Source: Adiantum capillus-veneris
Taxonomy: Eukaryota; Streptophyta; Polypodiopsida; Polypodiales; Pteridaceae
Assembly: GCA_014529385.2 (NCBI GenBank)
Contig: CM043968.1
Span: forward strand, 128,391,518-128,455,517
DNA: 64,000 nt
Direction of reading: 5' to 3'
This document shows positions 11,618 to 22,934 of this stretch, piece by piece. A model generated the notes under the pieces. That model was not told the origin of the DNA. It saw nothing but the letters and a program-made list of their open reading frames with translations, and searched no databases. Position 1 is the first letter of the stretch, and the number at the start of each line of letters is the position of its first letter. The position numbers and the translations under genes were made by a program.

Positions 11618-12338
11618 ATGGCTGCTGACAATAGTAAAGAGAGTGAAATTAATGTTGATAACTTTGATTTTGCTAGTGAGCGAGCTACTAATGATGCTCT
11701 GATGCTTGTTAACTATCTTGTTTCTAGGCTTCAACAAGCCATGGGCAATCCATCTCTACAAAGTGAAGTGCAACAGTAGCTCCATGCTCACTGGATTCTC
11801 CAAGCTCACTACCATGATAGAGAACACCTAGGAAGCCTCCTTGTGAGACTTCCAAAAGAGGTCTCTCTCCGATTTGGGAAGAAGAAGAGAATCCATATGA
11901 AGGGCTCAAGAATTTACTTCTCGATGATGCATCTCCTTCCCAAAGGAGAACTCAAGAGCCTCCACCGAAGGAACGAGAAAGAAGTGAGTCTCCCGCCACC
12001 TCGGCGGAGATGGCTCCACGAAGACGGCGGGCTAAACGCTCTCCATGACCACCAAAGCGGAGAAGACCATCACACCCTTCTCCACATCATAATTCAAAGA
12101 GGGATGATAAAAATCAAGAGAAGAAAAAGGCGAGAAAGAGGACACCCTCTTCTCCATCTTCTTCATCCTCTTCCTCTTATGAAAGTGATGGTTAAGACAA
12201 TGAAGATCAAGACAAGAAAAAGACGAGAAAGAGGTCACCCTCTTCTCCACCTTCTTCAAATTCTTCGCCTTCTGAAGAAAGTGATGGTGCAACCTTTGAA
12301 CCATAAAAAAGAAGAGGCCATAGGAAATCCTATGCCGC
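11618..12338 (+). pseudogene. Element B: gag N-terminal part, broken
   Basis: ATG at 11618 opens a frame beginning MAADNSKESEINVDNF, ending at a TAG (11777-11779) after 53 codons. Further coding traces include a disordered basic/serine segment near 12100-12300 in which a KKK[AT]RKR[TS]PSSP block is repeated twice. Additional stops occur near 12194 and 12304. The large ORF starting at 12339 then continues the gag core. Confidence 0.65.
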
Positions 12339-14147
12339 ATGAAGAGGTCGTCCAAGCTGAAGAAATTCAAAGAGGTAGGGAAGAGCATCTCTTTCCTTAC
12401 CTATGATGGCACCTTTGGTGCTACGGACAAAGTCTTGGCCTTTATCCAACAGTTTGATGCGGCGTTTGGAGATGCGGGCTTCACAGAGTCCTCTAAGCTA
12501 TGCCATGTAGATATGCACTTTCAAAAGTCCGCCAGGCAATGGTGGTCTAGCCTACGAGCCAACGGTGAAGCTCCACGAACATGGAAAGATTTAAGAGCTT
12601 CCATTATGAAGCAGTTTTTGGCCACCGATGCCAAAGACAAAGTACTCACCGAATGGCGAAGCTTAAAGCTCTCTCCCTATGAATCCATCCACAAATATGT
12701 AGACAAGTTTTGGGACTTACAACTCAAATCCACTGTCTTCAAAAAGTTGGATTTTGGAGAGCAAAAGCAACAATTTTGTGCGGGCTTAACCGAAGAAATG
12801 GCGGAGTATGTCAACTCCCAAAGGCCACGTACCATATCGGCGGTAATACACCATACTATGGTGGCCTCTCGAATCAATTTCCAAAAGGGGGCTAAAAGAA
12901 ATAATAAGCCCATGGAAAACAAGGGTTCCAACGAGCCTAAGGGGAAGGACAATGTCCAAAAGTCTCCTAAGGGCAACTCCAACAAAGCTAAAGAGAAGGG
13001 AGTTTACAAAGGTAAAAACAAACTCTCTCCTGAAGAGCTTGAGCGTTATCACAAGGATAACCGGTGTTTCAAGTGCGGCGAACAAGGGCATGCGTACCGC
13101 GCTTGTCCCCAAAAGAACAACCGCCAAGATCCTCCCAGAGCTACCTTGGTTGAAATCCAAGAAGAAGAGACTCACCAAACTCACCACAAAGGATCTCCTC
13201 TATGCCATGCTTGGGGAAAGGTAAGAGAACATGATGCTTTTATTCTCTTTAAACCTGGTTCTACTCACGATTTTATATCTATAGAGTTGGCCACCAAGCT
13301 AGGCATACAAGCCTACGAGATGGGAGATGTCCTACCCGCAGACACTGCTTTCAAGGAGCAAGAAGCTTCAGTCACTCCCTTAATCGGGAAATTGAGGCTT
13401 CATGTTCAAAGCTATGTGGACAAAGAGGACTTCTTTATCTCTCCTCTCAAGCATGAGGATGTAATCCTAGGGGCACCATGGTTTGATCGCCTGGCTGCCA
13501 ATGTTAAATTTCCTGAAAGGAGAATCTCCTTTAAGTTCAGGGAAAAATACATGTATATAGGTGCTAAGGAAATGGGTAACACTATCCCCATTATACATAC
13601 ACCAGCTTTCAACAAGTCAATAAAGAGCTCTATTTCCGTGTACATGATTTTTGTTAAAGATTCTCAAAATGAACCTAATGCTTTAGCAAAAGAAAATAAA
13701 AGAAACCAAAAGGAAATAGAGTTATCCAATTTTCTCAAGGGGTTTCAAGATGTTTTTATTGACGACATCCCTTGTGAGTTACCTCCTAAACGAGGTAATG
13801 ATGACCATGCAATTGAAGTTCTTCCAGGAAGTTCACCGCCTAACAAACCTCCTTATAGAGTTTCTCAAGCTCAACAAGAGGAGATTATGCGGCAAGTGCA
13901 TGAGCTAGTTGAGAAGGGCATGGTTAGTCCTAGCTCATCTCCATTTTTCTCGCATGTGCTATTAGTGCAAAAGAAAGACGGCACATATCTTATGTGTGTC
14001 GACTATAGAGCACTAAATAGGATCACTATCAAGAATAGGTTTCCCATTCCACGGGTAGAAGACCTATTTGATAAGCTACAAGGATCAACCTACATCAGTA
14101 GGATGGACCTAAAAAGTGGCTATCATCAAATAAGGATATATAGTTGA
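12339..14147 (+). pseudogene. Element B: gag core, zinc knuckle, protease, RT start
   Basis: 602 codons. Gag core is about residues 15-190 (ARQWWSSL, TWKDLRASIMKQF). A perfect CX2CX4HX4C knuckle lies at residues 243-256. The protease motif reads LFKPGSTHDFIS at about 303-314: the catalytic Asp is Lys305, so this protease should be dead. The later VILGAPWF motif is at 375-382. RT begins near residue 510 and shows VLLVQKKDG, MCVDYRALN and SRMDLKSGYHQI. A TGA at 14145-14147 breaks the RT; homology continues downstream. Confidence 0.9.
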
Positions 14148-15072
14148 CCAAGGCATTGTAAAGACCGCATTTTGCACCACATTTGATCTTTACGAATACA
14201 TTGTCATTCCTTTTGGCTTGACTAATGCACCAGCCACATTCAACCGCTTGATGGAGAAGCTGTTCAGGCCTCATCAAACCTTCACTGGAGTGTTCTTTGA
14301 TGATATTATCATCTACTATAATTCATTAGACGAACACAAGCAACACCTCCTAGTAATATTTCAAGTTTTAAGAGAGAATAAACTTTATGTTAATCAAAAG
14401 AAAAGTGAATTTTTCTTGCAAGAGATTCAGTATTTAGGTCACATTATCTCTCAAGATGGCATCCAAATGGATCCATCAAAGTTAGAGGTAATAAAAGGAT
14501 GGCCTAAACCAAAGAATCTTCATGAACTAAGAAGCTTTATAGGTATGTGTGCATACTATAGACGCTTCATAGAAAAGTTCTCACAAATTGCGGGACCATT
14601 ACATGACCTAACAAAGAAAAGCGTTAGGTACACATGGTCTTCTAAGGAGAACAATGCTTTCGAAAAGCTTAAAGAAAATCTTATCTCTCAACCTGTGCTT
14701 ACTCCACCGGATCTCTCAAAACCATTTGAGGTCCAATGTGATGCTTGTGGTGATTGCCTTGGAGCTGTTTTGCTTCAAGAAGGGCATGCCATAGGCTATG
14801 AGAGTCGAAGGCTCGATCCTGTTGAGCAAGCTCTAGGCATATATGAAAAGGAGTTCCTTGCAATTCTACATGCCTTAGACTCATGGAAGCACTATTTATT
14901 GGGGACTCCTTTCATTCTGCGAACGGATCACCAAAGTCTTAAGTACTTCATGACGCAGACCAAGCTCTCCGACAAACAAATGAGGTGGGAAAATTTCCTT
15001 TCGCAATTTCATTTTCATATTGCTCACATTGCTGGCAAGCATAATCAAGTAGCTGATGCACTCTCAAGATGA
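14148..15072 (+). pseudogene. Element B: RT palm and thumb, and RNase H
   Basis: After the premature stop, coding resumes (long frame from 14218). The RT active site is FFDD with both Asp present (residues 28-29 counted from 14218), preceded by PFGLTNAPATF. LGHIISQDGI marks the connection. RNase H follows with QCDACGDCLGAVL, KEFLAIL, RTDHQSL and the final VADALSR. A TGA at 15070-15072 separates it from integrase. Confidence 0.9.
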
Positions 15073-16418
15073 CCGAGAGTGAATGCGGTTTCTGTAGCAA
15101 CTCACAATGATCTATCTTCAATGATAGATGAGTATGCTATTGATCCCGATTTTAGAGATGTGATTTCAGCCCTTGCATTAGGGAAGAAAGAAGAACCATT
15201 TACTTTACAAGATGGTTATCTTCTCTATGGCAATAGACTATGTGTTACTAACTCACTACGTGAGAAAGTAATGTATGAATCTCATGCTCCAGCTTATGCG
15301 GGGCATAGAGGGATTCAGTCTACCTTAAAGGGAATTTAAACATATTTCTATTGGCCTACCATGAAAGTGAACATACAAGAGTATGTTTCTAAATGTGTGG
15401 TATGCCAAAAGACAAAATTTGATAGAGTGAAGCAACTTGGATTGCTTCAACCCTTGACAATCCCTAATTCACCATGGGAGAGCATATCCATGGATTTTAT
15501 CCTTGAATTGCCTAAGTCTATCCATGGGAATACGGGAATATGGACGATAGTAGACAGGTTCAGTAAACAAGCTCATTTTATACCTGTCAAAAAGACTACC
15601 AAAGCCCATCAAATGGAAACCCTCTTCATTTCACAAATTTTCAAGTACCATGGCTTGCCAATGTCCATAGTGTCGGATAGAGATCCTAGAATGACTAGTA
15701 ATTTTTGGAAGGGTCTCTTTGAGAATCTAGGGACAAGGCTAAAATTCTCTTCGTCCTATCATCCACAAATGGATGGCCAAAGACAAATAGCTAACCTGAC
15801 CATTCTCGATCTACTAAAGCCTATGTAACGGAAGTAGATCAAAGATCCCAATGGGAGAAGTACTTACCCTTAGTGGAGTATGCTTACAATAACACTGTAC
15901 ATACTTCCACGGGAAAAGCACCTTTTGAGGTAATTGAGGGAAGATCAAAAAGTCCCTTGCTACTTAAGGTACATGGGAAGATCTTCGTTGCAGATGAGTA
16001 TAGCCGAGACCTACAAGAATCTTTTCAAAAGATTAAGGATGCTATCTCTATCTCACAGCAAAGGCAAAAGGTTGCTGCTGACAAGCACAGAAGAGCCCAA
16101 GCCTTTAAAGAAAATGATTGGGTCTTATTAAAGTTTCCCAAGGCTCGATTAAGGCACACGACGGGCAAGAATCCTACGGGCCACCAAAAGTACTATGCTA
16201 AACTAGCAAAAAGGTACTATGGTCCCTTCCAGATTCTTAGGACAATCAATGAGATGGCCTATCAACTCAAGTTGCCCAATCATTGGCTCATACACAATGC
16301 TTTCCATGTGAGCCTATTAAATCCTTTCAAAGGAGAGCCACCTCAAGAACCAACTATTGAAGACCCACCGGAGATCGAGGACCAAGAGGAGGTACTGCAG
16401 CCCGAGTCCATTCTCTGA
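15073..16418 (+). pseudogene. Element B: integrase, broken
   Basis: Three pieces. 15079-15339 covers the linker and the H...H half of the zinc domain (stop TAA at 15337). 15361-15828 has the C..C half (CVVCQKTK), then the core with D in SMDFILELP and D in VSDRDPRM. The third catalytic position reads GQRQIAN where Glu is expected, so Glu is Gln. 15873-16418 holds the end of the core and the C-terminal domain (YYGPFQIL, HNAFHVSLLNPF). At least two stops or frameshifts break the frame. Confidence 0.9.
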
Positions 16419-16506
16419 CATGAAGACAAGGTACTAAGAGGTGGTAAGACTATCCGACGATATCTTATTAAGATTAAGAATTATCCTTTTGAATATTCTA
16501 GATAGA
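16419..16506 (+). pseudogene. Element B: degraded chromodomain
   Basis: Directly after the TGA at 16416-16418 the same frame reads HEDKVLRGGKTIRRYLIKI then KNYPFEY and a stop. This matches the first half of a chromovirus chromodomain as I know it (DKVLRGGK..RRYLVK..NYP). It places element B among chromoviruses. Confidence 0.55.
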
Positions 16507-16927
16507 TACAAGGCATACAATTAAAGGATAACCTAAACCTTTTCAATGCTTACAATGCTTCCCAAGAGCAAGCAAATGTACAAAATGTTAAAAATGAACA
16601 AAGTTTTTTGTCTTCTAAGACTCTCTTTTTCTTTATTGTGCACAAAAATGAAGTAGTATGCATGCTTAGATCAAGTTTGCGGAGACGACGTCTTCCAAAC
16701 ACCAAGTAGAGCTTGTCACTCTACTATGGAAGATTGATAGGACTAATGTGCAGACATGCTTGCGGCAGCCTCAGGCTCTCAAGCGCCAAATGGACTAGTC
16801 ATCCATTGTGGAATGATGTCGTAGGGTAACATAGGGATCCTCTACCCGCTAAGAAAAGGACTCATGAATATGCTTTATCTTCTCTACACCATAGTCGAGG
16901 ACGACTATGATTTCAAGAGAGAGGTAA
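16507..16927 (+). other. 3' untranslated region and polypurine tract of element B
   Basis: No ORF. Ends with AAGAGAGAGGTAA against the TGTCAT of the 3' LTR, the likely polypurine tract. Confidence 0.65.
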
Positions 16928-18485
16928 TGTCATAATAATCAATATCTAATTCTCCTAAATGATTTTATCATGTTAAACTGATCATTTAATATGGGGAAGT
17001 GCTAGGGGAGAAAAAGATAGAATATTGGTTAAGCTAGCAGACCGGCCACAATAGGGATCCAAAGGAGGGAAAATAGGGATCCAAAGGGGGGGGCATCTGC
17101 AAAAGAGCCATTTGCAACAATGGGCTAAAAAGACCCTAAGGTTCATTCCATTAAGACTTCCAAAATGCTAAGGTTCCAAAATTCAAAGGTTGTGTCCAAA
17201 GGTCAACCTTAAGGGAATTGGATGCTTTGTGTGTGTACAAAAAAGTCTTTGCAATCCCTACTTGGGAGGGGGTGATCCTTGCATGTAGGGGATGAGAGAG
17301 AAAGCCACACACACACACACAAGCTCCCTTTACACAAAGGGAATGAGGGACACATGTCAGCTCCCTAGTCCAGATGCCCACAAGGTGTACCCAATTCCTA
17401 TTGGATGGCCTTGGAGGTGGACCAATGAGAATTAGGCTAGAGTAAATCTAGTTTAATTAATTTAAAAAACGCTTAATAAAAGAACCAATGAAAATTAAGT
17501 CCTCTAGAAGACTATTGGACAGTCTCCCACGGGGTCCAATGAGCATTCAACAACCCAATGGCTTGCCTGATTCCTATTGGCCAGGAGGCAAAGGGGTCCA
17601 CTGAGAGTTTATTTGAATTATTAAATTACCTAGGCTCTCACAAAAGGGAAAAGGGGGACACATGTCAGACGGCTATCACTTATGCTGCTTAATAGCAAGA
17701 GCAAATAGCAAGAGGGCTCGCCCAAGAGACAGAGGGGGCTGATTTTTGCAAGGCATTATCACACACACACACACACACACACTCACACAATCTCATGTGT
17801 GAAGTAAAGAAGATTATCTCTTCCCAAGCTTTAATGGAGAGCTCATCACCTACTCCAAGCTTGTGAGATAGAAGCCTACATCGACACACTCTTGGCATGT
17901 GGATGCAAATCCAACCAAGAGCCAAGCTTCAATGCATGCTCATCTCCTCTACCATGCTAATTACTAAGCTAATATATGCTAATATGAGTGATTATGTGAG
18001 GAGATGTACATATTTCTCGTAAGATACTCCTTCTTCCTCTCAATCTACTCTCATACCCTGCTAGCTCTCACCATCTTCGAAAGTGTGTGAGGTCTTGGGT
18101 CTGAGACCGGGGATAATTGATGTTGTGTTTGCTAAGTGTTTTTCTTACTGCATGAAGCTTTCATCTTCATTGCACTAGCTAGTCTTGAAGGAACACAAAG
18201 AATTGTATTGTACAATGTCTCTCTTGATGGGAGAAACCATAATACAAAGCCTTTTGGAGGGGGGACTAGCTCCATGCAAATCCGGTCCTCAATTGTTGTC
18301 AATAGCTTAATTTCTCTCTCTTTTGAAAGTATTGTTCATGCTATCTAACTAGGTGTTATGCTTTTTGTTGCTCTCTCCACCAAAGCACTCTTGTAATTCT
18401 CATTAGGAATCTATTCTAATGAAATGCTCACTATGTTCATGCTAATTTCCGCTACACACAAGTTTTTAGGCCATTAAATGTTACA
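16928..18485 (+). repeat. 3' LTR of element B
   Basis: 1,558 bp, clearly the partner of 9618-11234 (same ends, same order of blocks, (CA)n tracts at 17306-17321 and 17759-17787). Shorter than the 5' LTR mainly by microsatellite length and one roughly 38-bp deletion near 17690. Confidence 0.95.
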
Positions 18486-19540
18486 GACGAGGAATGTGAT
18501 CTAGATTTTTGGAGATTCAAACTTCATCTATCCAAAGCTCCGATTATGATTCCTCTGAATTGGGGTCAGGATTTTCATGTATTCATGGATGCTTCAGATC
18601 GGGCCATTGGCAGTGTGTTGATGGAGGAACAAAGTCAAGGGTGGTTTCGACCTATCTATTATGCCAGTAGAAGATTATCATCCGCATAAATGAATTATTC
18701 AGTGACAGAAAGAAAAATGTTTAGGGATGATTTATTCAGTGAGAAAATTATGGCATTATCTGTTGGGCCGTCGATTTTTCTTTCATGTGGATCATTCGGC
18801 TCTTTTATATCTGGTGCACCAACATAACTTAACATGCAGATTGGCCAGATGGATGCTCTTGTTGCAGGAATTTGATTTTGAGGTCATACATCGTCCAGGA
18901 GCCCAGCATGCGGTGGCTAACTACCTATCTAGGTTAGATTCCGGTGAGCTGCCGACGAGGGTCGCTGATGAATTTTCGGATGTGTCTCTGTTTTTAACTG
19001 GAGCTGTTGCGGATGATATTACAGTTACGCAACAACCAAGGGTCATCCCTAGCATTCCATGGACTTGGTATGAGGAGATGTTTCATTTTCTTGACAGTGG
19101 AGAAATACCTTCATTCTTGTCTAGTCATCAAAAGAAATGAATGGCTATCCCAAGCAGGAATTTTGAGATTATTATGGGGAAGCTCTATTATCGCATGGTT
19201 GTGGAGGTCTTGCTCAGATGTGTTCTACCACAAGAACAAGAAGCGTTTTGGAGGAAGTCCATACTGACATTGCAGGGGGGGCATTTTGCAGCCTTGATCA
19301 CGGCTAGGAAAGTTCTACAATCAGGATTATGGTGGCCTATATTGTTTCAAGATGCGAGAAGTTATATGCAACAGTGTGATGTGTGTCAGTGGTTGGGACA
19401 ACCCACTAAAATGTCCAGAATGCCTTTTCAATCGGTATTGCCTTTGGAACCTTTTCAAAAGTGGGGATTCAATTTTATTGGGCCTTTTAAACCAGTGGCA
19501 TCTCACAGTGGGTATCTGATGGTTTGATTTTCAGCTATGA
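18486..19540 (+). pseudogene. Element A continued: RNase H and integrase start
   Basis: Resumes the frame broken at 9617. RNase H: HVFMDASDRAIGSVL, then an in-frame stop near 18687, then KLWHYLLG, HVDHSALLYL and VANYLSRLD (18727-19140). Integrase: HFAALITA and CDVCQWLG zinc ligands in 19141-19527, then the core start reading FNFIGPF where the first catalytic Asp should be, so Asp is Asn. It stops near 19530; the rest of integrase is missing, apparently by internal deletion before the 3' LTR. Confidence 0.88.
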
Positions 19541-19608
19541 GCTCGTTTTTGAGTGTTGTCACAGGTGGGAGAGCTTCAATGGAGTGCTGGCTTACCCTCT
19601 ATGTACAG

Positions 19609-20521
19609 TGAGGGGCAAGATGTCATGACCTGCACACCTCTCACTACTCTCTCTCTCTCCTCTATTCTTTGTGGTTATGCCCCTCTAGTGGGCTCATCAG
19701 ATTAGCCATGTTCAGTCTTGTGGTTTGATGCTCTATTGCTGAGGCAAGAGCCTCCCTGAAAAGGAACATGAGTAGCTAACTGCTACTCCAAAGCAGGGAA
19801 ACGAGAGGGTGATAACCTCTCAAGTAAACACACAAAAATCAGCACTGTTTTATTGTTGATTTTGGGCTATTTTGGGACTGTTTTGTGCTCGGAATCATGC
19901 CATAATCAAGGGGCACGTAGTCCAAGGCATTGGGAACACTGCAAGGATAGTTGACAGCTGAAATTAGGTCAAAAACAGGTCCTAACCAGAAAATACAGTG
20001 GTCTGAAATTTATTGTTTTGTAATCGTATGGATGCTAGATGCATTGGGAACTGTGTCCAATTGTCAGAGAACACTTCTCGGAAGTGTTGGGGCTCAAAAT
20101 AAGTGAAAAACCAAAAATTCCAGCGAGCTGTAATTGCTCTTTTTGAGTTGGAATCAGAGGGTTTATGCAAGTGGAAGTGAGTTCCAGTAGGGGAACTGGT
20201 TTCGCTCAAGTTTTGGGGTTGTTATGTTGTCGAAATTTGGCCAAATCAATTGGTATCTAGTTGGATATAGACAAAGGATTCCTGGGACTCTACTTTGTAA
20301 ATTTACCCTCTCAAAGAATAAAGAAATACCGAAAGGGGCGCCTATTTAGGGGCCAATCTAGTGTCTGACTCGCATACAGATGCATCCTAGCATCTGTATC
20401 CCATTCCCCTCTCTTGTGTCATTATAGCACAGGTAGAATAGATGACTAGTAATGGGTGAAAGCTAAATCAAGGTTTGAAGTAAAGTCTACCGCCCTTTTT
20501 GAAGTTAGCAGGTCAGTTACA
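19609..20521 (+). repeat. Polypurine tract and LTR of element A
   Basis: GTGAGGGGCAAGA abuts TGTCATGACC at 19621. The LTR is taken to end at GGTCAGTTACA (20521), giving 901 bp with TGT...ACA ends and an AATAAA signal near 20318. The gag-like ORF downstream raises the option that this LTR is shared with a second, truncated internal region. The right border is inferred. Confidence 0.5.
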
Positions 20522-20647
20522 TGGTTCCATGGACGGGATTAAATCACTTTTTCCTCAAAAAGTGAGCCTTGGTCAGTTTGGGTTAAAGACACAGAGAGAG
20601 TTTGGGATGACCTTGAAAACAAAGAGGGTTTGAAAGTAGATCGAGTG

Positions 20648-20800
20648 GATTTACAGGTGAGAAAGGCTACGAGAGTCTTTCTTTGAATACAGGTGAGAAA
20701 GGCTACGAGTCTTTCTTTGGATTTACAGGTGAGAAAGGCTACAAGAGTCTTTCTTTGGATACAGGTGAGAAAGGCTACGAGTCTTTCTTTGGATACAGGA
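20648..20800 (+). repeat. Four tandem copies of a roughly 35-39-bp coding repeat
   Basis: The word ACAGGTGAGAAAGGCTAC occurs four times, each followed by (GA)GTCTTTCTTTG. In frame it encodes TGEKGYESFFG-like units. Each copy also contains a strong splice-donor consensus (CAG/GTGAG). Confidence 0.85.
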
Positions 20801-21015
20801 TGGATGGCAACAAGGAGGAGGGTTCCTCTTTAGAGGATAGACAGCCTATTCCAACTGCACATGAAATTGGCGAGAGTTCAGGCCAAACAGAGAAAGCTTT
20901 GCAGGTTGTTAGTGCTGTGACCATGTTCAAGCAATTGATGGAGAATCCAAGATTTATGGAGTTCATACAATCTTCATCAATAGCACATGTCAATGTTGAA
21001 CTTTGCTCAAGATGA
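20683..21015 (+). CDS. Repeat-leader ORF, gag-N-terminus-like
   Basis: 110 codons: three TGEKGY(E/K)S units, then MDGNKEEGSS and a helical stretch with TMFKQLMENPRFMEFIQSS, ending at TGA. The second half, from the internal Met at about 20801, resembles the acidic start of a gag protein. It lies 280 bp after the LTR ending at 20521, the position expected for gag of a second copy sharing that LTR. No domain is recognised. Confidence 0.35.
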   Translation: MNTGEKGYESFFGFTGEKGYKSLSLDTGEKGYESFFGYRMDGNKEEGSSLEDRQPIPTAHEIGESSGQTEKALQVVSAVTMFKQLMENPRFMEFIQSSSIAHVNVELCSR

Positions 21016-22230
21016 GTCCTCCATACTATGCTCAAGTGTTCCTTTTACTTACGGAAGGGAGAGCCTTCCATTCCTTTAGTGAGAGAGTGCAATGGACACA
21101 AACAAGTGGATAAACACTATGGATGAAGGTGTTGAGACTGAGAGATAGAGAGAGAAGAGAATACGACACCAGAATGTTGTCAAACCCTCCTCCGAAGGCC
21201 CCACTCTCTATGGCGAGAGCGGTCTACTATTGATTGCACAAATCTCTACAATGCAATGGACTTGCCGACGATGTCGACGATGACGAGACGGGCTGAAATC
21301 TAAAAAGGCTAATGGCTGAAATCTGCAAATCTTTATCTGCTGAATTTTGACTCTATGTCGGTGACGACGGCGATGACGACGATGCGTTGATACCGTAGAT
21401 GCTGAAATCTGCGTTTTCCAGGCTGAATTTGCAAACGCTGGTCGATCTGACCGTGCGGCGAGGATATGTTGCGGGAAGGTGAGATCTACGAGGTTTGGGA
21501 GTTCTACTGTGGAGTCTGATTGCTGAAAACTGAAAACTCTGATGCCTATGCTTGTTCTGTCGCAGAGAATGTGCAAAACGCTATGTTGTCCTACTGATCC
21601 AAAAACGCTAGGGCTGATCTGGTGTCAATTTGCAAAAACGCTATGGTCCTACTGTCGCCAGGTGCTGCAAAGCTGAAAACGCTGGCTTCTTTGTTGGCTG
21701 AAAACGCTAGGAGTTCCGCTGGGGGGGGGGGGTCTTGCTGAGAAGGGGCTCCGTTGGACACTTGGTTTGTGCTGCCTCTTCTGCCTGAAAGTGCTAGCGC
21801 TAGTTTGCTTATATAGTGACTTACTCAATTTGCCCTACCCAGTTCCCAATAAAATTCACTTATTAATAATAAGTGAAAAATGGCTAAAATAGGGAAATCA
21901 GGTCTAGGCACAGTAAAAATGCGATGGAATCTAACGGTAATGTTGATGATCATGCTGTGTTCAACCAGAGGATATGCATCTACTCTAAGTGCTTGGACAT
22001 GCACGGTCTGCGAGACTCACAAAAGTGCCAGAACACTTCCTAAGCTAGGCTAACTGAATTGAACTGAATCCATGTCATGAAGTAGCTTGTCCACGTACAC
22101 ATAGGGTTAGATGTGCACGTGACATCGAGAAATCTTTGATTCTTCTGTGTAGTTCCCCAAAGCATAGATGTTGTCAAATTGTTGTCGTCCTACCATCTTT
22201 AGAATCCTTTGGTTGGTTAGGTGAAAACCC
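21016..22230. other. Non-coding stretch with GCTGAAA(A/T)CGCT-like repeats
   Basis: Between 21290 and 21720 the words GCTGAAATCTG and GCTGAAAACGCT recur many times in direct orientation, ending in a 12-G run (21721-21732). No credible ORF. It could be a leader or UTR of a lost element. Confidence 0.5.
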
Positions 22231-22771
22231 CTAATGTGGATAGTAGGGATATCCATACTGGCTCCAACCATTGTACCCAGGTGATGGTGGGAGAAATTGT
22301 GGCAATGGCGGTGGCAGAGGCAGTTGCACTAGATCAAGGTCAGACAACTGTATCATGTTCCTAAAGACACTCCCATCGAGACAGAATGCTGAGTAGGTTG
22401 TCGATGGAGGCTCATGTACTTTCTGGTGCTGGAGGAGGTGGTACCACTTGGGGCATCAGAGGGGGTAACATGTAATTCAAAAACTGTTGAAAAATTTGCA
22501 ACATTGGGAGATTCTGTTGAGGATGCCGCGAAAGTATGTTGTGAAGCTTGTCAAGATGGAACTCGTATTGTGCTCTATTTGTTCTTGGTAGGACTCGTGT
22601 GCTTTCAAAAGAGCACATGACTAGAGCTCTAATACAAGTGTAATGGAAGGGCACCACGTTCCACACCACTTTCCAACAGAAAAGAACAGATTGAACAGAC
22701 TGGAGACGCTTCAAAACAATTGAATTGAAAGAGAAACATGATGCACGAGACACGAAGTGGTGGAGTTCCAT
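22231..22771 (-). pseudogene. Proline-rich coding fragment
   Basis: The minus-strand frame from 22771 ends at a stop near 22412 after a PPLMPQVVPPPPAPEST stretch. One base of shift reopens a frame that runs to a stop at 22231-22233 with PPLPQFLPPSPGYNGWSQYG and a final YPYYPH. The joined composition (helical QQFLNY segment, then proline-rich, then Gly/Tyr-rich end) looks like the C-terminus of a real protein with one frameshift. Family not recognised; it could be a captured host exon or a retroelement protein. Confidence 0.35.
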
Positions 22772-22874
22772 CCCAAGAGAGCTGTGGCCCCAAACGATGG
22801 CGACCCTTTTGGTATTTCTTTATATTGCTTCAACACGGTACAACACTTGTGGCTGTGCTCTGCATCTGCATGCG

Positions 22875-22875
<1 letters not shown>

Positions 22876-22932
<57 letters not shown>
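22876..22932. repeat. (GA)n microsatellite
   Basis: About 28 uninterrupted GA units; produces Arg/Glu poly-dipeptide ORFs that are not genes. Confidence 0.95.

Positions 22933-22934
<2 letters not shown>

Larger units (their letters stand above)
9618..18485 (+). mobile_element. Element B: complete Ty3/gypsy chromovirus nested in element A
   Basis: 8,868 bp bounded by TGTCAT...TTACA. The 5' LTR is 9618-11234, the 3' LTR 16928-18485. The 5-bp direct repeat GACGA stands at 9613-9617 and 18486-18490, a target duplication proving one insertion event into element A. Order is LTR, primer site, gag, zinc knuckle, protease, RT, RNase H, integrase, chromodomain remnant, polypurine tract, LTR. All enzymes carry stops or active-site changes, so this copy is inactive. 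Confidence 0.95.

Noticed and set aside
12032-12388. 118-codon minus-strand ORF and the 187-codon plus ORF at 11843-12406
   Set aside because: Both overlie the repeated KKK-RKR/PSSP gag segment in the wrong frame; the true frame is the one with the SSS/KKK pattern.
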